In this document: piece after piece, positions 25,737 to 35,241 of the stretch | Layout of the letters: each line of letters begins with the position of its first letter | Position numbering within the stretch: position 1 is the stretch's first letter | Origin: CAVYTF01 sp963708205 | GTDB taxonomy: Bacteria; Bacteroidota; Bacteroidia; Chitinophagales; Chitinophagaceae | Direction of reading: 5' to 3' | Length of the DNA: 64,000 nt | NCBI GenBank assembly: GCA_963708205.1 | Contig: OY970196.1 | Span: 2,356,001 to 2,420,000, forward strand | The notes under the pieces: generated by a model | What the model saw: the letters and a program-made list of their open reading frames with translations, nothing else | Database searches by the model: none | Told to the model about the DNA's origin: nothing | Position numbers and translations under genes: made by a program

Positions 25737-26279
25737 TTATTTCTTTGCTGCATTAATCTCGTTATATTTCTCAAACCATTCAGCATATTTTACATAGTTA
25801 TTGGCTATTCTTTCTATTTCGCTGTGCATCATATCTTTAGAAATATCCTTCAGTTTTTTTGCAGGTATTCCGCCGTAAATACAAGCTTCATCTACAATTG
25901 TTCCTTCTAAAACAACTGCGCCTGCTGCAATTATTGAGTTGCTTTTTATTTCGCAACGATCCATTACAATTGCGCCCATGCCTATCAAAACATTGTCTGC
26001 GATCTTACACCCATGCACTATTGCATTGTGACCTATCGAAACATTACTGCCTATTTCTGTTGCGTTTTTTTGATACGTGCAGTGAATAATTACGCCGTCC
26101 TGAATATTTACTTTGTTGCCGATCTTTATATAATTAACATCACCTCTTACAACCGCGTTAAACCACACGCTGCAATCGTCACCCATTACTACATCTCCGA
26201 TAATTGTTGCGTTCGGAGCGATAAAACAATTGTTTCCGAATTTTGGTTCTTTATCAAGAACTGGCAAGATAGTAGCCAT
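25737..26279 (-). CDS. Gamma carbonic anhydrase family protein
   Basis: 180 residues built mostly of left-handed hexapeptide repeats (NATIIGDVVMGDDCSVWF, IADNVLIGMGAIV) and ending in an alpha helix. The metal-binding histidines are present: H66 (IIHCTYQ), H84 and H89 (GHNAIVHGC), with the conserved RGD at 45-47. The family (YrdA/CaiE/PaaY type) forms trimers; some members are true carbonic anhydrases and others thioesterase or acyltransferase helpers. It is a single gene, divergent from the MMPL transporter. Confidence 0.93.
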   Translation of the reverse strand: MATILPVLDKEPKFGNNCFIAPNATIIGDVVMGDDCSVWFNAVVRGDVNYIKIGNKVNIQDGVIIHCTYQKNATEIGSNVSIGHNAIVHGCKIADNVLIGMGAIVMDRCEIKSNSIIAAGAVVLEGTIVDEACIYGGIPAKKLKDISKDMMHSEIERIANNYVKYAEWFEKYNEINAAKK

Positions 26280-26456
26280 ATGTTTTACTTTTATCTTATT
26301 AATAATTAGTTAATAGAAATTTAATGAAAATTTTAAGTCAGTTGGAATATTAAAATTAGAACGAACAAAGTACTTGCCGCATTTTATTTTATATTTTTTT
26401 TCTATTATTCACCAACATATTATTCTTTCTTTGTTTTAAATTGTAAACATTAAAAT

Positions 26457-28772
26457 ATGTGGTCAGCATCAGGAAAGTTTATTTTACATTTTCGTCTGCC
26501 CTTGCTGGCATTGCTTCTTGGCATTACCGCATTTATGACATACGAGGCATCGAAGGTGCAAATGAGTTATGAATTTTCTAAAGCAATTCCGCTTGACGAT
26601 CCAAAATATATTGATTATTTAAAGTTCAAACAAAGATTTGGTGATGATGGAAACACATTGGTTCTCGGCATTCAATCAAAAGAATTTTTTACAACAACTT
26701 TTTTTAATAATGTTTCGGTTTTACAAACGCAACTAAAAAAAATTAAAGGTGTTGATGGTATTCTTGGTGTGCCTTCGGCTGTGAATTTGCTGCGCAATGA
26801 CACACTTGAAAAGTTAGAAGCCGTTCCCATTTTTCATGCGCCGTATGCTGCACAAAATTTGCTTGATAGTGATGCAAAGACTTTTCGCAATCTTCCTTTT
26901 TATAATGGGTTGTTGTACAATGCTGATTCAAACAGTTATTTGATTGGATTGCAATTAAATAATGCGATAATCAACAGTAAAGCACGCACTCAGCTAATTA
27001 ATAATATTCTTCAGCCTGTAAATTCTTTTGAAAAAAATACAAAAACAATTGTTCATATCAGCGGGCTACCATTTATCCGAACAGTAGTGGCAGACCGCAT
27101 TTCAAAGGAAATGACCTATTTTTTGTTAGGCTCTTTTATTTTATCGGCAATTACTTTATTAATTTTTTTCAGATCATTCAGTGCCACAGTTATGAGTCTT
27201 CTGGTTGTTGCAATGGGTGTTGTGTGGAGTCTTGCAACAATGGTTTTAATGGGTTATAAGATTACATTGTTGACTGCGCTTATTCCACCGCTGGTTGTTG
27301 TTATCGGTATTCCAAATTGTATTTATTTTTTAAATAAATATCATACAAGTTTTAAAGAAACAAATGACAAGCAAAGCGCCATTATTAAAATGGTAAGCAG
27401 GATGGGAATTGTAACCTTGTTCTGCAATATAGCTGCTGCCATTGGGTTTGCGGTTTTTGCATTTACGCAAAGTGCATTGCTTAAAGAGTTTGGCGTTGTT
27501 GCAGGCATTAATATTATGGCGCTGTTTATCATTTCATTAATTTTTATTCCTGTTACCTTAAGTTATTTACCTGCGCCAAAATCTACACAGACAAAATACC
27601 TTGATAATAAATTGCTGGAAAATATTTTAACGGGAATTGAACGCTTGACTTTTAATTATGCAAAATGGATCTATGCTGTAGCAGTTATCGTAATTATTTT
27701 TTCTGTGATGGGAATGATGCGCTTAAAAAGCGAAGGTTTTATTGTGGATGATCTGCCAAAGAATGACAAAATTTATACGGATCTTAAATGGTTCGAATCA
27801 AATTTTAATGGCGTTATGCCGCTGGATATTGAAGTTGATACAAAGAAAAAAAATGGCTTGTTCAGAAATCTTGACCCCATTCAAAACATTGATGAGTTTT
27901 CTCAATACATTGCTTCGAAGCCGCAGAATGCACGCCCACTCTCGCTTGCAGAAGGAATGAAATTTGCAAAGCAGGCTTTTTACGATGGCGATTCTACAGA
28001 TTATTCTTTGCCGACAGAATTCGATATTCCTGTAATGGGCAAATTTTTAAAGACAAATAAAAAAGACAAACAGTCAACAGATGCTTTTACGAAACTTACG
28101 AAAAGTTTTATGGACAGCAACAAACAAATTGCCAGGATCAGTGTGAATATGAAAGACATTGGCAGTGTGCAATTACCGCTTTTATTGAATGATTATAAAA
28201 AAGAAGCAGATAAAATTTTTGATACAGCACATTATAAAATAACCTTTACAGGAACAAGTGTAACGTTCTTAGAAGGCACCAGTTTCATTATCGCGGGATT
28301 GAAACAAAGCATCCTCTATGCCTTTATTTTAATCGCATTGTGCATGCTGTATTTATTTAAATCATTGCGTATTTTATTGTGCTCGCTTATTCCAAATGTC
28401 ATTCCTTTACTTGTTACTGCCGGAGTGATGGGTTGGGTTGGCATTGCGCTGAAACCTTCCACTGTATTGATCTTCAGCGTTGCGCTTGGTATTGCCATTG
28501 ATGTCACTATACGTTTTCTTGTAAATTATAAACAGGAACTTCCCACAAATAAAAATAACATCAAAACAACTTTAGAGCAAACAATTCGACACACGGGATT
28601 GAGCATTATTTATACTTCTCTTGTGCTGATTGCAGGCTTTATTATCTTTTGCTTCAGTGATTTTGGTGGAACAAAAGCGCTTGGGTGGTTAACATCATTA
28701 ACATTGATAACCGGTACAATAACCAATCTTGTTTTATTGCCGGTATTGATCTATTCGCTTAGGAAAAGGTGA
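26457..28772 (+). CDS. MMPL/RND-superfamily transporter, 771 aa
   Basis: About 12 membrane helices in two similar halves. Each half has one helix, a periplasmic loop (about 35-200 and 420-600) and then a five-helix bundle. Conserved sterol-sensing/MMPL motifs appear in each bundle (PPLVVVIGIPNCIYFLNKYH in the first half; ALGIAIDVTIRFLVNYKQEL in the second, with the proton-relay Asp). This size class exports lipids, hopanoids or pigments rather than drugs; the substrate is not evident. A near-consensus -7 box (TTTCTTTG, 26426-26433) lies 24 bp before the ATG. Single gene. Confidence 0.9.
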   Translation: MWSASGKFILHFRLPLLALLLGITAFMTYEASKVQMSYEFSKAIPLDDPKYIDYLKFKQRFGDDGNTLVLGIQSKEFFTTTFFNNVSVLQTQLKKIKGVDGILGVPSAVNLLRNDTLEKLEAVPIFHAPYAAQNLLDSDAKTFRNLPFYNGLLYNADSNSYLIGLQLNNAIINSKARTQLINNILQPVNSFEKNTKTIVHISGLPFIRTVVADRISKEMTYFLLGSFILSAITLLIFFRSFSATVMSLLVVAMGVVWSLATMVLMGYKITLLTALIPPLVVVIGIPNCIYFLNKYHTSFKETNDKQSAIIKMVSRMGIVTLFCNIAAAIGFAVFAFTQSALLKEFGVVAGINIMALFIISLIFIPVTLSYLPAPKSTQTKYLDNKLLENILTGIERLTFNYAKWIYAVAVIVIIFSVMGMMRLKSEGFIVDDLPKNDKIYTDLKWFESNFNGVMPLDIEVDTKKKNGLFRNLDPIQNIDEFSQYIASKPQNARPLSLAEGMKFAKQAFYDGDSTDYSLPTEFDIPVMGKFLKTNKKDKQSTDAFTKLTKSFMDSNKQIARISVNMKDIGSVQLPLLLNDYKKEADKIFDTAHYKITFTGTSVTFLEGTSFIIAGLKQSILYAFILIALCMLYLFKSLRILLCSLIPNVIPLLVTAGVMGWVGIALKPSTVLIFSVALGIAIDVTIRFLVNYKQELPTNKNNIKTTLEQTIRHTGLSIIYTSLVLIAGFIIFCFSDFGGTKALGWLTSLTLITGTITNLVLLPVLIYSLRKR

Positions 28773-28791
28773 GGAAATTATCGCTTTTGTT

Positions 28792-29190
28792 TCAAGCAAA
28801 CAATTTCAACATCATATTTACTCCAAGGGGCTTTTCAATAAAATCAATCACAAGCGGGTTTTCCTTTGCCTTTTTAATATCCCGCGGATCTATGGAAGAA
28901 GAAAGAATATAAATATCATACTGGCTTTTGGTCCTGTCGTCCATGGTTTCAAATATATCAAGAAATTCCCATCCTGTAATGTTGGGCATATTTATATCTA
29001 AAAGAAGTACTGTTTTTTCACCTTCGGGATTGCGAGAAGATTCAGAGCGGATGTATTCCAATCCTTTTTCAGGGGCAACAAAATCCTGTACCAGTACTTC
29101 ACCCAAGATTTTCTTCAGCACTATTTTAGTTAGGATATTGTTGTGCGGGTCATCATCAACAATTAAAAAGCGCTTTTGTGCGGTAGTCAT
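28792..29190 (-). CDS. Response regulator, receiver domain only
   Basis: 132 residues forming one CheY-like receiver. Acidic pocket D12-D14 (VDDDPHNN), phospho-acceptor Asp65 in LLLDINMPNITGWEF, switch Ser in ILSSSIDP (about 97-99) and Lys120 in IEKPLG are all present. There is no output domain, so it acts by protein contact or as a phosphorelay step. It is 4 bp downstream of the large histidine kinase, its probable partner; the two are surely co-transcribed. Confidence 0.95.
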   Translation of the reverse strand: MTTAQKRFLIVDDDPHNNILTKIVLKKILGEVLVQDFVAPEKGLEYIRSESSRNPEGEKTVLLLDINMPNITGWEFLDIFETMDDRTKSQYDIYILSSSIDPRDIKKAKENPLVIDFIEKPLGVNMMLKLFA

Positions 29191-29194
29191 TTTT

Positions 29195-31684
29195 TCAAAT
29201 TTCTATTTTAAATTCTGTGCCCTTACCAGGCTCGCTATTAATTGTTATTGTGCCTCCCAGCGCTTCCACCTGTGTTTTTACCATAAATAAGCCTATTCCT
29301 TTTCCTTCTACATGAGAATGGAAGCGCTTGTAAAGACCAAAAATCTTATCACCATTTGCTTTCAGGTCTATGCCTAACCCGTTGTCTTTAAATGTAAGGA
29401 GCGTTTTTCCATTTATTTTGCTGCTTTTTATCTCAATAATAGGCGCTTCGTCAGGTTTGCTGTATTTGATGCTATTGCTGATGAGATTGTAAAAGATGCT
29501 GTGTATATAACCTTTAAGCGAATAGATGTCATCGATCTGCGAAAAGTCAGTCTCTATTTTTACATGGTGTTTAAGAATGAGGTTAGTGATGCTTATAGAT
29601 ATATCATTCACTAATTTAGATAAACCAATCAACTCTTTTTTGTCATTAGCTTCATGTTTCACCTGCAGTATTTTGTTAATGTCTCTGATAGTAAGATCGA
29701 GCCGTACTACAGAAGTTAAAAGCCCGTCCAACAATTGTTTTTCTTCTTCAGGTGTAAGTGTTTCATTCTTTAAGTTTTCTGCAAACCCAAGGATGTTGGC
29801 AGTGGGTGCGCGCAGGTTATGAGAAACAATAAATGCAAACTGTTCAAGATCGCGGTTGCGCTGAAGCATGTCTGCAATCATTTTTTCCCGTTCTTCTTCG
29901 GCTATTTTTCTTTCCGTAATATCCTGTACAATTCCATAAAGCCTGGTTGGTTTTTTGTTTTTATCAAATTCAAAGCGCCATTCAGTATAAAAATGTCTTT
30001 CATTGTCATTCTTCGAATTCATTCTCGCATAAAATGATGAATTCTCAAAAGTTTTGAGTGCTTCTTCAACTTTTTCTTTTGCATAGTTGAAATCTTCCGG
30101 ATGAATTAATGACAAAAAAGATTCAGGCGAAGGTTCTATTTCCCCCATATTAATTCCGAAAATCTTATAAAACTCATCAGACCAGGTGTTGATCCCGGTC
30201 AAAAGATCAATTTGCCAATTGCCTATATGTGAAATTGCCTGCGCTTCTTTTAATCTTCTTTCACTGTGCAAAAGATCTTCTTCTGTTTGTTTCCGCTTTG
30301 TTACATCCTGAACCAAAGACACGATGGTGTTTATTTTTCCCTTTTCATCCTTCATTACTGAGTTGAACCATTCGCACCAAATCACTTTGCCATCCTTCGT
30401 GTAATTCCTATGAAGTATGGTATTTCTTTGCACTTCTCCGCTTAACAATTGCTCTGCTATGTTACTTGCCAATGGAAGGTCTTCTACATACACCTGGGCA
30501 AGGCCTGTTCTTCTGTTCTCATTAAAATCTTTTAAACTCCATCCGAAAATTTCTTTTGCGCGTTTTGATAATGAAATTATTTTTAGATCACTATCCCATT
30601 CAATAAATCCTAAAGGAGTATTTTCAATATGAAATAATAATCTTGCATGTGCAGAATTTAATTCCCTTTCACTTTGTTCAAGGTTTGCTTCCGCCTGCCT
30701 GCGCTGTTTTTCTTTTTCAAAGTTTTCAAGCGCAAAGGAAATGTCATTTGCTGCTTCCTCCAGAAGTTCGATTTCATTGGCATCAAAAAAGTCTTCTGAA
30801 TCAGACCCGGATGTCAGACCAAACACCCCGATCACCTTTCCGAACTTTTTTATAGGAAATGAAACGGTAGCCTTTATTCCACACGAAACAAATGCTTCTT
30901 TTAACAATTTCATGGAAGGATCATTCTGCACATCATTTTTTATTACATATTCTCCTGTGCGCAGCATTACACCGGTGGTTGTATCTCTTAATTCAGGTTG
31001 TGTGAAATCCATACCTGAATATTTAAGCAACTGCTCAATGAATTGTTTATCTCCGCGAAGACTTACCATTTGCAGCAAACCTTTTTCATCCAGCAGCCCT
31101 ATCCATGCGGTTTTAAACTGTCCTATCTCTACAGCAATTTCACAAACCCTGTCTGTCAGTTCTTTGCTGTTTTCTATGTGAACAATGCCCTGGTTTACCT
31201 GGCTTAAAAAGGCATACAAGCGATTGGCCTTAATGATCTTCACTTCTGCCTTCTTCCGCTCAGTTATATCGCGCGATATTTTTGAAGCACCGATAATATT
31301 TCCTGCTGCATCTTTTACCGGAGAGACGGAAAGCGACACGTGAATAATTTGTCCGTCTTTTCTTACTCTTTCTGTTTCATAATGGTGTACAAATTCTCCT
31401 TTCCGTATTTTTTCTATTATTAGTTTTTCTTCATTCTGCCGATGCGGCGGAATAAGAAGGGAAAGATGTTTACCGATAATTTCTGCTGCTGTATAGCCAA
31501 AGATCTTTTCAGCTCCATGGTTCCAGCTTGTTATTATACCATCGAGTGACTTGCTTATGATGGCATCGTCAGAAGAATTGATGATCGAATTAAACAAGGC
31601 CTGCTGCTCTTTCAGCGCTTGTTTATAATCCGCAGTTTCTTTGAGGCTTTTTTGCAATGCCTCGTCCACAGGTTCCTTTTCCAT
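29195..31684 (-). CDS. Multi-PAS/GAF sensor histidine kinase
   Basis: 829 residues, no membrane segment, so a cytoplasmic sensor. Order by eye: short coiled-coil start, PAS 1 with PAC (about 28-145), GAF (about 150-325), PAS 2 (about 345-468), PAS 3 (about 475-597), dimerisation/phosphoacceptor helix with His622 in FIVSHNLRAPTANILGFAEN, and the ATP-binding domain (NLISNSIKYS N-box, DNGLGID, GKGIGLFMVK). The HNLRAP form is usual in Bacteroidota light or redox type kinases. The signal is unknown; PAS plus GAF suggests a small ligand, cofactor or redox state. Cognate partner is the adjacent receiver protein. Confidence 0.94.
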   Translation of the reverse strand: MEKEPVDEALQKSLKETADYKQALKEQQALFNSIINSSDDAIISKSLDGIITSWNHGAEKIFGYTAAEIIGKHLSLLIPPHRQNEEKLIIEKIRKGEFVHHYETERVRKDGQIIHVSLSVSPVKDAAGNIIGASKISRDITERKKAEVKIIKANRLYAFLSQVNQGIVHIENSKELTDRVCEIAVEIGQFKTAWIGLLDEKGLLQMVSLRGDKQFIEQLLKYSGMDFTQPELRDTTTGVMLRTGEYVIKNDVQNDPSMKLLKEAFVSCGIKATVSFPIKKFGKVIGVFGLTSGSDSEDFFDANEIELLEEAANDISFALENFEKEKQRRQAEANLEQSERELNSAHARLLFHIENTPLGFIEWDSDLKIISLSKRAKEIFGWSLKDFNENRRTGLAQVYVEDLPLASNIAEQLLSGEVQRNTILHRNYTKDGKVIWCEWFNSVMKDEKGKINTIVSLVQDVTKRKQTEEDLLHSERRLKEAQAISHIGNWQIDLLTGINTWSDEFYKIFGINMGEIEPSPESFLSLIHPEDFNYAKEKVEEALKTFENSSFYARMNSKNDNERHFYTEWRFEFDKNKKPTRLYGIVQDITERKIAEEEREKMIADMLQRNRDLEQFAFIVSHNLRAPTANILGFAENLKNETLTPEEEKQLLDGLLTSVVRLDLTIRDINKILQVKHEANDKKELIGLSKLVNDISISITNLILKHHVKIETDFSQIDDIYSLKGYIHSIFYNLISNSIKYSKPDEAPIIEIKSSKINGKTLLTFKDNGLGIDLKANGDKIFGLYKRFHSHVEGKGIGLFMVKTQVEALGGTITINSEPGKGTEFKIEI

Positions 31685-31907
31685 TAAGCCGGCTTTGCTA
31701 TGTTTTTCAAGAAAACCACAAAGGTTAGTATAAAAATTGAGGCGAACGACCCTTTTTTTTGCAACAAGTAGTTAAGATTTTTTCCACTGACTTATACGGG
31801 AGCCAGGCTGTGTGCTCTTACAGTAAACCTGTGATCCTATGCCGGCAGCGGACCTGCAGCAATAACGCAAGAAAGGGCTCGATAAGAAGTTGAAATCAGA
31901 CAGGAAT

Positions 31908-33665
31908 TTAATGTATCTGAAAATCGAATGGAAGTCTTGTTTGCGGCGTTCCGATCATTGATTGAAAATTTTTCATCTTCATTAAAAGCTGGTATTGTCT
32001 TTTACCAATCTGCTCTTCTGCCGTGTTTTCTTTCACTGAATTGCCAATTCCATTCTCACGCAATTGTTCCAATAAACCTTTAGGCTCAGGATATTCTTTT
32101 ATATAATAACTGTTTGTTTTTGCAAGAAGTGCAGCTTCTCTAACAGCATCACTCAGCGTTCCTATTTTATCAACCAAACCCACGCCAATGGCGCGTTCGC
32201 CTGTCCATACGCGACCCTGCGCAATACTGTCAATGTAGTCAATATTTTTATTTCTGCCTTCTGCTACGCGGCTTTTAAAAGTATAATAAATAGAATCAAC
32301 ACTTGCCTGCATAAATACTTTTTCCTGCGGAGTGAGTGGTCTTCCTATGTTTCCAATATCTGCATACGTTGCTGTCTTCACTCCATCGAAAGTGATGCCC
32401 AGCTTGTCTTTGAAGAAAGATTGAAAATTAGGAACGATGCTGAAAACACCGATAGAACCCGTAATGGTTGTTGCATCAGCATATATCTCGTTTGCATTGC
32501 ATGAAATAAAATAACCACCCGAAGCGCCAAGATCACCCATGCTTACGACAACAGGTTTTACCTGGCGTGCAAGAGAGATCTCCCGCCAGATAATATCACT
32601 CGCAAGCGAACTTCCGCCCGGAGAATTTACGCGCAGCACAATTGCCTTTACATCATCATCTAACCTTGCTTTGCGAATAAGACGAACATAATTATCACTT
32701 CCGATTTCCAATTCTTTTCCATCTCCGCTGACAATATCGCCCTGCGCGTATATCAACGCGATCCTGTCATTTCCATCCTGCCTGAAACTCACTGCCTGCG
32801 CATATTTCGAGAAGGGAACATAATTTATTTTTGCATCTTCTTTCTCATGCAGATCAGTTAAAATCTCATCGCGCACTTCATCATCATATTTCAAGCCATC
32901 AATCAAATTATTTTTCAAAGCATCATTGGGTGTTTGTATAGCACCTGCATTAGCAAGCCGGTGGAGTGTGGCTGTATCAATATTTCTCGCTTCACTTGTT
33001 TCAACCAAAAAATTATTATACAGATCATTAAGCCAAACTGTTGTTTGCAGTCGGTTCGCATCAGTCATTTGTGTAACGCGCAAAGGTTCGGTTGCACTTT
33101 TAAATTTGCCTGCATAAAATATCTGCGGATCAATTTCAAGTTTATCAAGCAGGCCTTTTATAAAATATAAGTTTGATGAAAGCCCGTTGAATTCCAGTCC
33201 GCCTGTTGGATTGCAATACACTTTATCGGCAGCAGTGGCAACATAATATGCCTGCTCACTCATCACTTCTCCATAAGCGATCACGAATTTTTTACTTTGT
33301 TTAAAATCAAGAATTGCCTTACGTAATTCTTCGGAAGCTGCGAAGCCATTGGCGTTATCATCAGCTTTTATGTAAAGACCTTTGATGGTAGAATCATTTT
33401 TTGCAAAACGCAGCATACGGACAACATCATACAAACCGGGTTCGCTGGTATTGCTGTTTCCAAGAAATGCATTGAGCGGTTTATTTTGAGACTGGTCATT
33501 CAAGGCTGTGCTCAAATCCAGCACCAGCACAGACTTTGCGCTGATAACAGGCTTTGTTGGTTTTGCTATGGCAACTGCAATAACAAATACTATCAGGAAA
33601 GAAATAACTGTAAACAGTATTAATGCCACAAAACTCGCCAGCAGCATTTTAAAGAAGCTTTTCAT
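31908..33665 (-). CDS. sppA: Signal peptide peptidase SppA, long (67K) form
   Basis: 585-residue membrane-anchored serine peptidase that degrades leftover signal peptides. One N-terminal membrane helix (about 9-34), then two tandem ClpP-like domains. Catalytic Lys189 in the YAGKFKSATEP segment of the first domain and nucleophile Ser382 in GDLGASGGYFIS of the second match the Lys-Ser dyad of the E. coli enzyme. LRVNSPGGSSLASDIIWREI precedes it. Complete. A good promoter lies 21 bp upstream of the start. Confidence 0.95.
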   Translation of the reverse strand: MKSFFKMLLASFVALILFTVISFLIVFVIAVAIAKPTKPVISAKSVLVLDLSTALNDQSQNKPLNAFLGNSNTSEPGLYDVVRMLRFAKNDSTIKGLYIKADDNANGFAASEELRKAILDFKQSKKFVIAYGEVMSEQAYYVATAADKVYCNPTGGLEFNGLSSNLYFIKGLLDKLEIDPQIFYAGKFKSATEPLRVTQMTDANRLQTTVWLNDLYNNFLVETSEARNIDTATLHRLANAGAIQTPNDALKNNLIDGLKYDDEVRDEILTDLHEKEDAKINYVPFSKYAQAVSFRQDGNDRIALIYAQGDIVSGDGKELEIGSDNYVRLIRKARLDDDVKAIVLRVNSPGGSSLASDIIWREISLARQVKPVVVSMGDLGASGGYFISCNANEIYADATTITGSIGVFSIVPNFQSFFKDKLGITFDGVKTATYADIGNIGRPLTPQEKVFMQASVDSIYYTFKSRVAEGRNKNIDYIDSIAQGRVWTGERAIGVGLVDKIGTLSDAVREAALLAKTNSYYIKEYPEPKGLLEQLRENGIGNSVKENTAEEQIGKRQYQLLMKMKNFQSMIGTPQTRLPFDFQIH

Positions 33666-33685
33666 TCAGTTATATTTTAAGCCTG

Positions 33686-33716
33686 CAAAATTAAAGACAT
33701 TTATTGCGGAAAGAAA
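33686..33716 (-). promoter_or_regulatory. Promoter of sppA
   Basis: On the minus strand: TTTC (33716-33713), 19-bp spacer, then TAATTTTG (33693-33686), a perfect TAnnTTTG. The sppA start is 20 bp downstream. Confidence 0.55.
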
Positions 33717-33866
33717 GGATTATAGTTTAAAAGGAAATTCAAAGGCTGTAAACTTTCGCTTGCAACCGCTCCCTGCAAAGAGATTTGCATCATTTGCCCA
33801 GGCTGCGATCTGCCATTTTATTTCCATCGTTTCTTATTGTAAACTCCCATCCGCCTTCTTCGGCAT

Positions 33867-33932
33867 TTGTTCGGTACTTGTTCGATACATATTCGATACT
33901 TGTTCGATACTTGTTCGATCCCTTGGATCGAA
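33867..33932 (+). repeat. Five-unit 11-bp tandem array ending in a hairpin
   Basis: Units: TTGTTCGGTAC (33867-33877), TTGTTCGATAC (33878-33888), ATATTCGATAC (33889-33899), TTGTTCGATAC (33900-33910), TTGTTCGATCC (33911-33921). The last unit is the left arm of a perfect 8-bp hairpin TTCGATCC-CTT-GGATCGAA (33914-33932). It lies in the 354-bp gap between the divergent sppA and DUF6266 genes. The rest of that gap (33717-33866 and 33933-34019) shows no gene. Confidence 0.8.
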
Positions 33933-34019
33933 GAACTGCCGTATAAATACCGATTATTTTTCCTTTATAATACTAATATGGCTGCTTACACGTTATTTTA
34001 TTAATTCAATATCCGCAAT

Positions 34020-34661
34020 ATGGCTAAAACCAGCGAAGGCATTCTCGGTGCTGTTACCGGCACTATCGGACCTGTAACGGGTTATGTGCGCAACGGGCAG
34101 AACATACTTAGAACCAGCAAATCAAGCGTTACCTACAAAAGCAGTCCTTTAAGAAAAATACAACTTGATAAAATAACGATCTGCAACAGCTTTACCGGGG
34201 CATTTTCGGGGACAGGCTTTTTCAACAAGAGCTTCCCGGCTTATGGCAGTACCGGCACGGGTTATAACCGGGCGACAAGCGCGTTGATGAGCCAGGCGAT
34301 CATATCCGTGAATGATGTATTGCAGTTGACTTACCCGCAGGTGCTGATCTCAAAAGGCATGCTGCCAAAGGCGGAGAATGCGGTGGCTGCCCTTTTCCCC
34401 AATGGCAACATTCAGTTTACATTTACGGATAACAGCAACACAGGCACTGCATCTGCGGATGATACAATTATTTTGGTTGCTTATTGTGAAGCCCTGCAGC
34501 AGGCAGTGTTTACCTTAAATGCCGGCTATAGAAAAGATGCAACGGCTATTTTGCATGGCGCTATTTTTACAGGTTATGCCGTTGACACATGGATTGGCTT
34601 TTTAAGCATTGATGAAAGGAATGCGGGTGATAGTGTGTGGGCAGGGAGGATTGAGTTGTAA
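34020..34661 (+). CDS. DUF6266 family protein
   Basis: 213 residues. The N-terminus MAKTSEGILGAVTGTIGPVT followed by GYVRNGQNILRT is the characteristic opening of the Bacteroidota DUF6266 family (Gly-rich start, then a basic stretch). The rest is predicted beta-rich with small residues (TGAFSGTGFFNKSFPAYGST, DTIILVAYCEALQQAVFTL). No signal peptide is visible. Function unknown. It is flanked upstream by the 11-bp array and downstream by an orphan coiled-coil gene. Its G+C content looks somewhat higher than that of neighbouring genes. Confidence 0.85.
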   Translation: MAKTSEGILGAVTGTIGPVTGYVRNGQNILRTSKSSVTYKSSPLRKIQLDKITICNSFTGAFSGTGFFNKSFPAYGSTGTGYNRATSALMSQAIISVNDVLQLTYPQVLISKGMLPKAENAVAALFPNGNIQFTFTDNSNTGTASADDTIILVAYCEALQQAVFTLNAGYRKDATAILHGAIFTGYAVDTWIGFLSIDERNAGDSVWAGRIEL

Positions 34662-34755
34662 GAGCAGTAAGCAAATATTGCGTGACGAATATACAAAGCT
34701 GTCGACTATTAATTTCGTTTGGTGCGGACATCAATCAATAGAGAAAAAATATTTT

Positions 34756-35241
34756 ATGGATAATAATGACAATGACTTGTTAGCTCTTACAGACAATCTG
34801 CGTATAAAAAAACAGGAAGCAAAAGACACTGTGCAGGAGCTTAAAAAAATGTACAGCAATTTAAAGATAAGAGTGAAGCGGTATGAGAAAAAAGTTGCAG
34901 CGCTTGATGAACAAGAGGAGAAGATGTTCATAATGGTGGTTATGCAAAATGTGCAGTACGCATTAAATAAGTTCGAGCGAATTGAAAGGAACATTGCTTT
35001 GTGCAGAACACATCTGCAATACCTGGAAAAGCAATTTAAAGATATGCAAATGGCTATACCTTATGGCCGTGTAAAGGAAATATCATACAACTTTTCCGCA
35101 ATTTTTAGCCGTTTTGGCGAACCTGCAGCCAAAGCCGGAGATGATATAAGAATTGCAAACAAGCATTTAAATAAGATTGTTGAGTATATTATGTTTTTAA
35201 GCAGGATAAACCGGGTGCCTAAAAGGTGGAAGGGGGAGTGA
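34756..35241 (+). CDS. Hypothetical coiled-coil protein, 161 aa
   Basis: I do not recognise it. From the ATG at 34756 (MDNNDNDLLALTDNLRIKKQ) the protein is almost entirely alpha-helical with heptad-like spacing (KDTVQELKKMYSNLKIRVKR, YEKKVAALDEQEEKMFI, FERIERNIALCRTHLQYLEK). It ends with a very basic RINRVPKRWKGE. No signal or membrane segment. An open reading frame extends upstream to 34609 but overlaps the DUF6266 gene and lacks coding character. It may belong with DUF6266 as a two-gene accessory unit (94 bp spacing). Confidence 0.6.
   Translation: MDNNDNDLLALTDNLRIKKQEAKDTVQELKKMYSNLKIRVKRYEKKVAALDEQEEKMFIMVVMQNVQYALNKFERIERNIALCRTHLQYLEKQFKDMQMAIPYGRVKEISYNFSAIFSRFGEPAAKAGDDIRIANKHLNKIVEYIMFLSRINRVPKRWKGE

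Noticed and set aside
27055..27075. ATCAGCGGGCTACC inside the MMPL gene resembles part of the 120-bp element
   Set aside because: Only one block matches, in a conserved coding region, without the other four blocks at the right spacing.
33508..34077. 189-codon open frame on the plus strand
   Set aside because: It is antisense to the start of sppA and then runs through the 11-bp array and into DUF6266 in another frame; the amino acid content is that of non-coding DNA.
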